From NCBI RefSeq assembly GCF_018531495.1, contig NZ_JAHDTI010000011.1, positions 310,001 through 374,000 on the forward strand: DNA of 64,000 nucleotides, in the 5' to 3' direction. Below the pieces are notes generated by a model, which did no database searches, was not told where the DNA came from, and saw nothing but the letters and a program-made list of their open reading frames with translations. This stretch comes from Nonomuraea sediminis. GTDB taxonomy: Bacteria > Actinomycetota > Actinomycetes > Streptosporangiales > Streptosporangiaceae. Shown piece after piece: positions 57,091-64,000 of the stretch; positions within the stretch are counted from its first letter, which is position 1; every line of letters begins with the position of its first letter. Both the position numbers and the translations under genes were made by a program.

Positions 57091-57905
57091 AGCGGATCCC
57101 GCAGTACCTCGCGCTGCTGGCCTACATGGCGTTCCTGATCTTCCCGCTGCTGTGGCTGCTGTCGATGTCGCTGAAGACGCCGCAGGAGATGGGTCAGCTG
57201 CACCCCACCTGGATCCCGCAGGACCCCACGACGGCCAACTACGTCACCGCCTTCACCGAGAAGGACCTGGTCGGCGCGGCCCTGCGCAGCGTGATCGTGG
57301 CGGTGGCGAGCTCCGTGATCACCGTGGTGATCGCCCTGCCCGCCTCCTACGCCCTGGCCCGCTACCGCGGCGCCGTCAACAAGGCGGCGCTCGGCTGGGT
57401 GCTGCTCAGCCAGGTCTTCCCGTTCATCCTGATCATCATCCCGCTGTTCACGATCATGGTGAAGCTGGAGCTGGTCAACACGCTGGCCGGGCTGGTGGCC
57501 GTGCACGTGACGTTCACGCTGCCGTTCGCGCTGTGGATGTTGCAGGGCTACGTCCGTTCCGTGCCTCCCCAGCTGGAGGAGGCCGCGGCAGTGGACGGCG
57601 CCGGGCGCCTGCGGGCGATCGTCAGCGTGGTCGCGCCGCTGCTGGCACCCGGGGTGGTGGCCACCCTGCTGTTCTCTTTCATCTCGTCCTGGAACGAGTT
57701 CCTTTTCGCGCTCGTGATGCTGAAGGACCCGGACGTGATCACCCTTCCACTCCTGCTGGCCTCGTTCACGGGGCCCGAGGGTGTGGCCAGGCTCGGACCG
57801 CTGGCCGCGGCGTCAGTGATGGCGACGATCCCGAGCCTGGTGTTTTTCGCAATCATCCAGCGGCGGTTGAAGTCCGGCCTGATGGCCGGTGCCGTCAAGG
57901 GCTAG
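57087..57905 (+). CDS. ABC transporter permease (MalG type)
   Basis: 272 residues from a GTG at 57087 overlapping the previous stop. Membrane segments and the coupling loop VPPQLEEAAAVDGAGRLRAIVSVVAP near residue 165 identify it as the second permease of the importer. The downstream lipoprotein starts 8 bp after its stop, behind AGGAGG. Confidence 0.93.
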   Translation: MKRIPQYLALLAYMAFLIFPLLWLLSMSLKTPQEMGQLHPTWIPQDPTTANYVTAFTEKDLVGAALRSVIVAVASSVITVVIALPASYALARYRGAVNKAALGWVLLSQVFPFILIIIPLFTIMVKLELVNTLAGLVAVHVTFTLPFALWMLQGYVRSVPPQLEEAAAVDGAGRLRAIVSVVAPLLAPGVVATLLFSFISSWNEFLFALVMLKDPDVITLPLLLASFTGPEGVARLGPLAAASVMATIPSLVFFAIIQRRLKSGLMAGAVKG

Positions 57906-57913
57906 GAGGTCCT

Positions 57914-59224
57914 ATGCGTATCAAATCGGCGCTGGCCGCAGCCGCGATCATCGCTCTGTCCGCAGCGTGCGGCAGCAGCGGCGGCAGCGGTGCCACAGGC
58001 GAGCCGGCCAAGTCCGGCGGCGAGCCCGTGAAGCTGAACTTCCTCAGCCTGGCCTGGCAGAAGGAGTCCATCGCGGCCAACAAGGAGCTCGTCGACGAGT
58101 GGAACAAGGCGAACCCCACCATCCAGGTCACCCTGGTGCAGGGCAGCTGGGACAACGTCAACGACCAGCTCGTCACCCAGTTCGCCGGCGGCACGGCGCC
58201 CGACGTCATCCATGACGACTCGCCGGCCCTGGCCAGCTTCGCCACCCAGGGCTACCTGCTCGACCTGAAGGACAAGGTCCCGGCCGAGCTCAAGAGCGAC
58301 ATCCCGCAGGCCGCCTGGGACACCACCACCTTCGACGACGGCAAGGGCAACCAGGGCGTGTACGGCGTGCCGTTCCTGCAGGAGTCGCAGGTCATCTACG
58401 CCAACAAGAAGGCGCTCGACGACGCCAAGGTGCGCATCCCCACCCCCGACAGCCCGTGGACGTGGGACGAGTTCGCCGACATCAGCAAGAAGCTCACCAA
58501 GGGCGGCAACTACGGCGTGGCCTGGGCGATGAAGTCGCCGGTCAACAAGACCCTCAACCTGGCGCTGAACTTCGGCGGCACGTTCTTCCAGACCGCCGAC
58601 GGCAAGACCACGGTCAAGGTGGGCCCGGAGGAGAAGCAGGTCCTCCAGCGCATCTACGACCAGATCAACAAGGACAAGTCGGCCGATCCGAAGGCGCTCG
58701 GCATGGGCACCGCCGACCCGCTGCCCGGCTTCTTCGCCGGCAAGTACGCGCTGCTTCCCGCCGGCGTCTACTTGCGCCAGCAGATCGCCGAGCAGGCGCC
58801 CAAGGGCTTCGACTGGGTGACGCTGCCTCCGCTGAAGGGCACCTCCTCCAACCAGGGCGCGGTCTCGCAGACCCTGTCGGTGGCGCAGGACAGCAAGCAC
58901 CCGGACGAGGCGCTGAAGTTCATCTCCTTCTTCCTCAACGGCACCAACCAGGTCAAGCTGGCCAAGGGTGACTGGCTGCTGCCGACCTCCCAGAAGGCCG
59001 CCGCCGACCCGGCGATGACCACCAAGGAGATCGGCTGGGACGTGGCCACCTCCACCGCCAAGATCCTCGTCGTGGCGCCGTTCCTCAAGGTCAACGGCTA
59101 CGACGAGTGGAAGACGAAGGTGGCCACGCCGGCGCTGCAGCAGTACTTCGCCGGCAAGATCAGCCTCGACGACGCGGCCAAGCAGCTCGTCGACGAGGGC
59201 AACAAGGTCCTGGAGAACAACTAG
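57914..59224 (+). CDS. Substrate-binding lipoprotein of ABC importer
   Basis: 436 residues from an ATG at 57914 with AGGAGG 6 bases upstream. Lipoprotein signal ALSAACG with lipidated cysteine near residue 19, then a family 1 binding-protein fold (KLNFLSLAWQKESIAANKELVDEWNKANP, DVIHDDSPALASFATQG, NYGVAWAMKSPVNKT). It captures the substrate for the two permeases. The following four ADP-ribosylglycohydrolase genes suggest the ligand is a ribosyl- or ADP-ribosyl-type conjugate rather than a plain sugar. Confidence 0.93.
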   Translation: MRIKSALAAAAIIALSAACGSSGGSGATGEPAKSGGEPVKLNFLSLAWQKESIAANKELVDEWNKANPTIQVTLVQGSWDNVNDQLVTQFAGGTAPDVIHDDSPALASFATQGYLLDLKDKVPAELKSDIPQAAWDTTTFDDGKGNQGVYGVPFLQESQVIYANKKALDDAKVRIPTPDSPWTWDEFADISKKLTKGGNYGVAWAMKSPVNKTLNLALNFGGTFFQTADGKTTVKVGPEEKQVLQRIYDQINKDKSADPKALGMGTADPLPGFFAGKYALLPAGVYLRQQIAEQAPKGFDWVTLPPLKGTSSNQGAVSQTLSVAQDSKHPDEALKFISFFLNGTNQVKLAKGDWLLPTSQKAAADPAMTTKEIGWDVATSTAKILVVAPFLKVNGYDEWKTKVATPALQQYFAGKISLDDAAKQLVDEGNKVLENN

Positions 59225-59226
59225 CG

Positions 59227-60195
59227 GTGAGTTATCGCGACAAGGCCCGTGGGTGTCTGCTCGGTCTCGCGGCCGGCGACGCCCTCGGGGCCCCCGCGGA
59301 GAACCTCACGCCCGCCGAGATCCGGCGGCGCTGGGGGACTCTCACGGAGCTCGAGGGCGGCGGCACCGACGACACCGAGTACGCCATCTTCGCCTCCTCC
59401 TTGCTGGTACGGCACGGCCACGCCCTGACCGCCGCGGACGTGGCCGCCGCCTACCGATCCGAGGTGATCCCGCTGGTGACGGGGCCGATGCGCGGGGCGG
59501 GATTCTCCGAGCTCGGCACCATCCAGGCGTTGCGCCGCGGGCTGGAGCCGCCGCTGACCGGGCTGGTGCACTCGCACGGCTGGTCGGACGGGCTGGCCAT
59601 GCGCGCGGCGCCCTACGGCGTCTTCTGCCCCGGCGACCCCGCGGAGGCGGCCCGGCTGGTCGAGCAGGACGGGCTGGTCAGCGGGTCGGGCGAGGGCATC
59701 CTCGGCGGGCGCGCCGTCGCCGCCGCCGTGGCCTCGGCGATGTCCGGGGCCAGGCCACAGGAAGTGGTCCTGGCCGCCCTCTCGGTGATCCCCGCGGACT
59801 CCTGGACATCCCGCAACATCGTCCGCGTACGCGAGGTCCTGGGCGAGGCGAGCAGCGATACGGCGGAGGAACTGACCGAGGCTTTGCACGCGGCGGTCGT
59901 CGTCAAGCACTACCCGTGGACCGACGTAGCCCCTGAAGCTGTGGCGTTGGCGATGGCCGCCTACCTCGCGGGGGAGGGCGACATCGAGAGGTCCGTGACG
60001 TTCGGGGTAAGCCTGGGCAGGGACGCGGACACCATCGGCGCCATCGCAGGGGCGATCGCCGGCGCCGGGCAGGGGGAGAGCGGGGTCCCGCGCAGATGGG
60101 CCGGGAGAATCGGGCCCGTGACGGGGAAATGCCTGCCGGTCGTAGCGGGAAGACACGTACTGGACGTCGCCGGCGAACTGGCGAGAGGACTCTGA
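59227..60195 (+). CDS. ADP-ribosylglycohydrolase-family protein 1
   Basis: 322 residues from a GTG at 59227, three bases after the lipoprotein stop. It has the family motifs: GLAAGDALGAPAEN at the start, the metal-binding GGTDDTEYA near residue 48, and SLGRDADTIGAIAGAIAGA near residue 260, which holds the second set of Mg ligands. All expected acidic residues are present. The enzymes hydrolyse N- or O-glycosidic bonds to ADP-ribose or related ribosides. First of four tandem paralogues. Confidence 0.88.
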   Translation: MSYRDKARGCLLGLAAGDALGAPAENLTPAEIRRRWGTLTELEGGGTDDTEYAIFASSLLVRHGHALTAADVAAAYRSEVIPLVTGPMRGAGFSELGTIQALRRGLEPPLTGLVHSHGWSDGLAMRAAPYGVFCPGDPAEAARLVEQDGLVSGSGEGILGGRAVAAAVASAMSGARPQEVVLAALSVIPADSWTSRNIVRVREVLGEASSDTAEELTEALHAAVVVKHYPWTDVAPEAVALAMAAYLAGEGDIERSVTFGVSLGRDADTIGAIAGAIAGAGQGESGVPRRWAGRIGPVTGKCLPVVAGRHVLDVAGELARGL

Positions 60196-60202
60196 AAAGA
60201 CC

Positions 60203-61171
60203 ATGTCGGGGGACAGAAGAAGGGGAGCCTTCGCCGGGCTGGCCGTGGGCGACGCCGCGGGCTGGCCGGCGGCCAGGCACCGCTCGGCCGTGCACGCCCC
60301 GTGGAGCCGCAGGCTCTACCGCGAGCTCGACGCCTTCGCCGAGGAGCACCGGGTCACCACGCTGCCCGTCCCGTTCGCGCTCAACCAGCCCACCGCGCCG
60401 CTGGCGCTCGGCCCGTCCGACGACGCCGAGTGGCTGGCCTGGACCACGCTGACCATCCGGCAGGACAGGGTGGAGGCGTTCCTGAGCCTGGTGGGCCGCG
60501 AGGACGTCAGGGCCCGCATCTCCGTGGCCACCGCCCTGGACAACCTGGCCAAGGGCGTCGAACCGCCCGCCAGCGGCCACGACAACCCGCACCACTTCGA
60601 CGACGCCGCCGCGATCAGGGCGGTCGCGTTCGGCGTGTTCGGCCTCGACCCGGCCGAGGACGCCCAGGTCACCAATGCCGAGGACGGCCTGCGGGCCGCA
60701 CACGCGATGGCCGCCGCGATCGGGGCCGCCGTGGAGACCGGATCGGCCACCGAAGCGGTCGAGGCGGCGCTGGCCGTACTGCCTGAGGACACCGCGATCG
60801 GGCACAACGCCCGCGTCGCACGGGAGGCCGCCAGGAAGGCGGGGGACGCCTTCGCCGCGGTGCCCGCGCTCGACGCCGCGCTCGTCGACCACGTCTACAG
60901 CTACGCCGTGGGCGCCGCGCAGACCGTGCCGGCGGCGCTCGCGCTGGCCGAGGTGTCGGGCGGCAGGCTGCGCGAGGCCGTGCCCGCCGCCGCGTGCCTT
61001 TCCGCGCTGGCCGACTCGGCGCCCGCGCTGGCCGGGGCGCTGACCGGCGCCTGCGGGGGATACGAGACGATCCCGCAGGGGTGGGCCGCCTCGTCGCGCA
61101 CACTGGCCGGCTGCTGCCTGCCCGAACTGGCGGGCAGGGATCTGATGGAACTCTTGGAGGGACTCGCATGA
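60203..61171 (+). CDS. ADP-ribosylglycohydrolase-family protein 2, active site degenerate
   Basis: 322 residues. The N-terminal GAFAGLAVGDAAGWPAARH and PSDDAEWL match the family, including an acidic pair. The C-terminal metal loop normally written GRDADTIG-AGAIAGA is here LSALADSAPALAGALTGACGG, so the canonical second aspartate pair is changed. It may be catalytically weak, bind a different metal set or act as a partner of its active paralogues. It sits 7 bp after the first and overlaps the third (ATGA). Confidence 0.8.
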   Translation: MSGDRRRGAFAGLAVGDAAGWPAARHRSAVHAPWSRRLYRELDAFAEEHRVTTLPVPFALNQPTAPLALGPSDDAEWLAWTTLTIRQDRVEAFLSLVGREDVRARISVATALDNLAKGVEPPASGHDNPHHFDDAAAIRAVAFGVFGLDPAEDAQVTNAEDGLRAAHAMAAAIGAAVETGSATEAVEAALAVLPEDTAIGHNARVAREAARKAGDAFAAVPALDAALVDHVYSYAVGAAQTVPAALALAEVSGGRLREAVPAAACLSALADSAPALAGALTGACGGYETIPQGWAASSRTLAGCCLPELAGRDLMELLEGLA

Positions 61172-62307
61172 CGCCGCTTGACGACAGGGCCACCGGGTGC
61201 GTGGCGGGAGCGGCGGTGGGTGACGCCCTCGGCGGTGCCACCGAGGGCTGGACGCCCGAGCAGATCGTCGCCAGGTACGGCGGGCAGGTCGAGGGCATCG
61301 TCGGCCCGTACAACGAGGACTGGCGCAACGCCCGCCCGATCGCCCCCTACCACAAGGGCGACGGCCACATCACCGACGACACCCTCATGACACACGCTCT
61401 GATCAGGGTGTACGAGAAGGCCGGCGGCCACCTGGACGCCTACGCCATGGCCGAGCACGTGGTGCCGGAGCTGATGGGCGCCAAGCAGTGGATCCCCGAG
61501 CTGGAGGCCGAGGCGCTGCCGCTGCAGCGGATCTTCCTGGCCGAGAAGTGGATCGTGGCCCGCCTGCACTACGGCCACGTCGACCCGCGCGAGGCCGGAG
61601 TCGGCAACATCGTCAACTGCGGCGCCGCCATGTACGTCGCGCCCGTCGGCGTCGTCAACGCCGCCGACCCCGACGCCGCCTACGCCGAGGCCATCGACCT
61701 GACCGGCGCCCACCAGTCGAGCTACGGCCGCGAGGCCGCCGGCGTCATGGCCGCCGCGGTGGCCGAGGCGATGCGTCCCGGCGCGACCGTCGACTCGGTC
61801 GTCGCCACCACGCTGCGCCTGGCCAAGGACGGCACCAGGGCCGCCATCGAGGCGGTCTGCGAGGCGGCGCGCGGGCTGGGCCACTGGGACGGCTCGTTCG
61901 AGACGCTGCGCGCGGCCATGCGCCCCTACGACACGGTCGCCGACACCTACCGCGACCAGGGCCTGGGCGCGCGCCGCCCGTCGCGGGTGCACAGCATCGA
62001 GGAACTGCCGCTGGCGCTGGCGTTCCTGGTCATCGCCAAGGGCGACTACCGCGACACGGTGCTCGGCGGCGTCAACTACGGCCGCGACGCCGACTCGATC
62101 GCCTCCATGGGCGGCGCCATCGCCGGCGCCCTCGGGGGCTTGGCCGCCGTTCCCGCCGAGTGGGTCTCGCAGGTCGGTACGGCCAGCCGTACCGACCTCG
62201 TGGCTCCCGGCCACGCGATCGCGGCCGTGGCCCGCCGCGTGCACGCCGAGGACCTGCGGCGGCGGCGCGCGCACGAGGCGGCCTTCGCCGAACTGGACGA
62301 GTCGTGA
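61168..62307 (+). CDS. ADP-ribosylglycohydrolase-family protein 3
   Basis: 379 residues from an ATG at 61168 that overlaps the previous stop. Family motifs are intact: VAGAAVGDALGGATEGW, GHITDDTLM near residue 70 and VNYGRDADSIASMGGAIAGALGG near residue 300. The middle part (YNEDWRNARPIAPYHKGDG) differs from the first paralogue and probably defines the substrate. The gene is translationally coupled to its neighbours, so the four proteins are probably made in fixed ratio. Confidence 0.88.
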   Translation: MTPLDDRATGCVAGAAVGDALGGATEGWTPEQIVARYGGQVEGIVGPYNEDWRNARPIAPYHKGDGHITDDTLMTHALIRVYEKAGGHLDAYAMAEHVVPELMGAKQWIPELEAEALPLQRIFLAEKWIVARLHYGHVDPREAGVGNIVNCGAAMYVAPVGVVNAADPDAAYAEAIDLTGAHQSSYGREAAGVMAAAVAEAMRPGATVDSVVATTLRLAKDGTRAAIEAVCEAARGLGHWDGSFETLRAAMRPYDTVADTYRDQGLGARRPSRVHSIEELPLALAFLVIAKGDYRDTVLGGVNYGRDADSIASMGGAIAGALGGLAAVPAEWVSQVGTASRTDLVAPGHAIAAVARRVHAEDLRRRRAHEAAFAELDES

Positions 62308-63638
62308 TCCGCCTGACCTGGGTGCAGCCCGAGGACCTGATCGGTCACGAGCTCCGCCAAGCCACCGAAGACGGCCGTCTAGCGAAATTTCCGGAAATAG
62401 GGGAAATCGCGGAAAGGTGGCACGCCGCGGGCGGCCACGACGCCCCGCCCCGGGCGGGCGCCTCCTCTGCCGGGGCGGCACGGTTGCGCGCCCTCGCGGC
62501 CGACCTGCTGGACGAGCTGGCCTCCTTCCCGTCGCCCCTCGACGAGCCGACGGATATCTCCGACATCGTGGCGGCGTGCCCGGACTGGCCGGAGCCGACG
62601 CGGGCCCCCGTGGACCCGGCCCGCGTGCTGGGCGCCTGGCAGGGCAGGGCCGCCGGATGCGTGCTCGGCAAGCCGGTCGAGAAGATCCCGCGCGCGGGCA
62701 TCCAGGAGATCGCCAAGGCCACCGGCAACTGGCCGATCCGCGGCTGGTTCACCGCCGAAGGGTTGCCCGAGGAGATCGCCGAGCGCTGGCCATGGAACCG
62801 CCGCAGCGCCGTCAACTCCCTGGTCGAGAACATCGACGGCATCCCCGAGGACGACGACCTGAACTACCCGCTGCTCGCCCTGTCGGTCCTGGAGCGCGCC
62901 GGGCGCGGCTTCACCACCGACGACGTGGCCAAGCTCTGGCTGGACGAGCTGCCCGCGGGCCGGACGTTCACCGCCGAGCGGGTCGCCTACCGCAACCTGC
63001 TCGACGGGCTCGAACCCCCGCGCACCGCCACCTACCGCAACCCGTTCCGCGAGTGGATCGGTGCGATGATCCGCACCGACGTCTACGGCTGGGTCAACCC
63101 CGGCGATCCCGCGGCCGCCGCCGAGCAGGCCTGGCGCGATGCCCGGCTCACCCACACCTCCAACGGCGTCTACGGGGCCATGTTCGCCGCCGCGATGTGC
63201 GCCCAGGCGCTGGTCGCCACATCGGCGCGGGAGGCGGTCGAGGCCGGGATCGCGGTCGTGCCGCCCGCCTCGCGGCTCGGCGCCGCGCTGCGGCAGGCCG
63301 TCGAGGACGCCACCGCCGAGAGCGACTTCGAGCGCGTGATCGACCGGCTGCACGAGCGGCACGGCGACCTGCACTGGGTCCACACGATCAACAACGCCGC
63401 GCTGGTCGCCGCCACGCTCGTGCACGCCGACGGCGACTTCACGGCCACCGTCGCCGGTGCCGTGGCCGGCGGCTGGGACACCGACTCGGCGGGCGCCACC
63501 GCCGGGTCGATCGCGGGCGCGCTGAACGGCGGCGTACCCGGGCAGTGGCTGATGCGTGACAGCCTGGCCAGCAGCTTGACGGGCTTCGACGGGGTCACCC
63601 TGGTGGAGTTGGCCCGCCGTACTCAGGAGATGATGTGA
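62304..63638 (+). CDS. ADP-ribosylglycohydrolase-family protein 4
   Basis: 444 residues from a GTG at 62304 overlapping the third paralogue (GTGA). About 110 residues precede the family core, including a linker. Core motifs: GAWQGRAAGCVLGKPVEKI, IPEDDDLNYPLLAL near residue 190, HWVHTINNAALVAATLVHADGDF and AGGWDTDSAGATAGSIAGA near residue 395. The acidic metal ligands are present, although the first motif is DDD instead of TDD. The longer N-terminus suggests a different substrate or partner. Confidence 0.87.
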   Translation: MIRLTWVQPEDLIGHELRQATEDGRLAKFPEIGEIAERWHAAGGHDAPPRAGASSAGAARLRALAADLLDELASFPSPLDEPTDISDIVAACPDWPEPTRAPVDPARVLGAWQGRAAGCVLGKPVEKIPRAGIQEIAKATGNWPIRGWFTAEGLPEEIAERWPWNRRSAVNSLVENIDGIPEDDDLNYPLLALSVLERAGRGFTTDDVAKLWLDELPAGRTFTAERVAYRNLLDGLEPPRTATYRNPFREWIGAMIRTDVYGWVNPGDPAAAAEQAWRDARLTHTSNGVYGAMFAAAMCAQALVATSAREAVEAGIAVVPPASRLGAALRQAVEDATAESDFERVIDRLHERHGDLHWVHTINNAALVAATLVHADGDFTATVAGAVAGGWDTDSAGATAGSIAGALNGGVPGQWLMRDSLASSLTGFDGVTLVELARRTQEMM

Positions 63639-64000
63639 CCATGATCTCGGTCTTCGGCAGCGCGAACATGGATCTCGTCGCGTACGTAGCACAGGCCCCC
63701 AAGCGGGGCGAGACAGTGACGGGACGGGCGTTCCGCACCGTGCCCGGCGGCAAGGGCGCCAACCAGGCCATCGCCGCCGCCCGCGCGGGAACCGAGGTGG
63801 CCTTCCTCGGCGCGGTCGGCGACGACTCCTTCGGCACCGAGATCCGCGCCACCCTGGCCGAGGCGGGGGTGGACGTCGCGGGCCTGCGCCGGGTGGAGGG
63901 GCCCAGCGGCATCGCGCACATCGTCGTCGACGACGAGGGCGGCAACTCCATCATCGTCGTGCCCGGCGCCAACGGCACGATCACCGGCCCGTCCAGCGAC
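63635..64000 (+). CDS. rbsK: Ribokinase/PfkB-family sugar kinase, 3' end missing
   Basis: The first 122 residues are present; the gene runs off the right edge. It starts at a GTG at 63635 behind AGGAG, or at the ATG two codons later. The N-terminus ISVFGSANMDLVAYVAQAPKRGETVTG, VPGGKGANQAIAAARAG and GAVGDDSFGTEIRATLAEAGVDV are the ribokinase signature. It probably phosphorylates ribose or a related sugar released by the preceding hydrolases, closing the pathway. Without the C-terminal half, ribokinase cannot be separated from other PfkB sugar kinases. Confidence 0.87.
   Translation, partial: MTMISVFGSANMDLVAYVAQAPKRGETVTGRAFRTVPGGKGANQAIAAARAGTEVAFLGAVGDDSFGTEIRATLAEAGVDVAGLRRVEGPSGIAHIVVDDEGGNSIIVVPGANGTITGPSSD

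Overview
High-GC actinomycete chromosome. The GC-rich codons, GTG starts, many 4-bp ATGA/GTGA stop/start overlaps, an actinobacterial integration host factor, SARP/AfsR, PucR and large LuxR (LAL) regulators, and sugar ABC operons without their own ATPase all fit a filamentous actinomycete. A Streptosporangiales-like host is my guess, not something the sequence proves. No rRNA, CRISPR array, IS element or prophage was recognised.

Layout. 1-4.6 kb: 3' part of a LAL-type regulator, three tRNA genes (Val, Cys, Gly), an ACT-domain protein, a tRNA-dihydrouridine synthase and a PhyH-type dioxygenase divergent from an AraC regulator. 5.5-20.4 kb: a large and unusual RiPP (ribosomal peptide natural product) locus. 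A 61-residue precursor-like peptide ending in NCLC is followed on the minus strand by a radical SAM/SPASM enzyme, an EpiD-like flavoprotein cysteine decarboxylase, an MFS exporter, a second leader-like peptide with no cysteine, a cyclase-AAA-TPR regulator, a subtilisin-like protease, a GAF protein, an ATP-grasp ligase, an azoline-type YcaO, a zinc-binding cyclodehydratase-partner-like protein and a nitroreductase-like protein. A cobalamin-type radical SAM enzyme is divergent from the precursor. 20.4-24.3 kb: a ParB-like protein and a SARP/NB-ARC/TPR regulator, with a short motif repeated both in front of the ParB-like gene and in the precursor/B12-rSAM promoter region.

24.4-35.9 kb: a ROK-regulated glycan operon (GH36-like alpha-galactosidase, two permeases, binding lipoprotein, PhoD phosphodiesterase/phosphatase, GH27 with NEW3/NPCBM modules, GH20 hexosaminidase, tyrosine-phosphatase-like enzyme). 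35.9-55 kb: mostly ordinary genes (DUF2087, hydrolases, two MFS transporters, PucR, a Ski2-like helicase, a DUF4344-like metallopeptidase lipoprotein, GNAT, acyltransferase 3, a NarL-type two-component pair, mIHF, a HbpS/GlcG-like protein, PadR, a ROK regulator, TetR, a DUF6463-like membrane protein). A family of about 62-bp non-coding repeats lies near 53.5 and 54.9 kb.

55.1-64 kb: a LacI-regulated operon with an ABC importer (two permeases and a lipoprotein), four consecutive ADP-ribosylglycohydrolase-family genes and a ribokinase that runs off the right edge. Together they look like a pathway for import and hydrolysis of a ribosyl- or ADP-ribosyl-type conjugate, with the released sugar phosphorylated by the kinase. 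The RiPP locus is the best candidate for an undescribed system, because it puts radical SAM, oxidative C-terminal cysteine decarboxylation, YcaO/azoline chemistry and an ATP-grasp enzyme beside a very short two-cysteine core.
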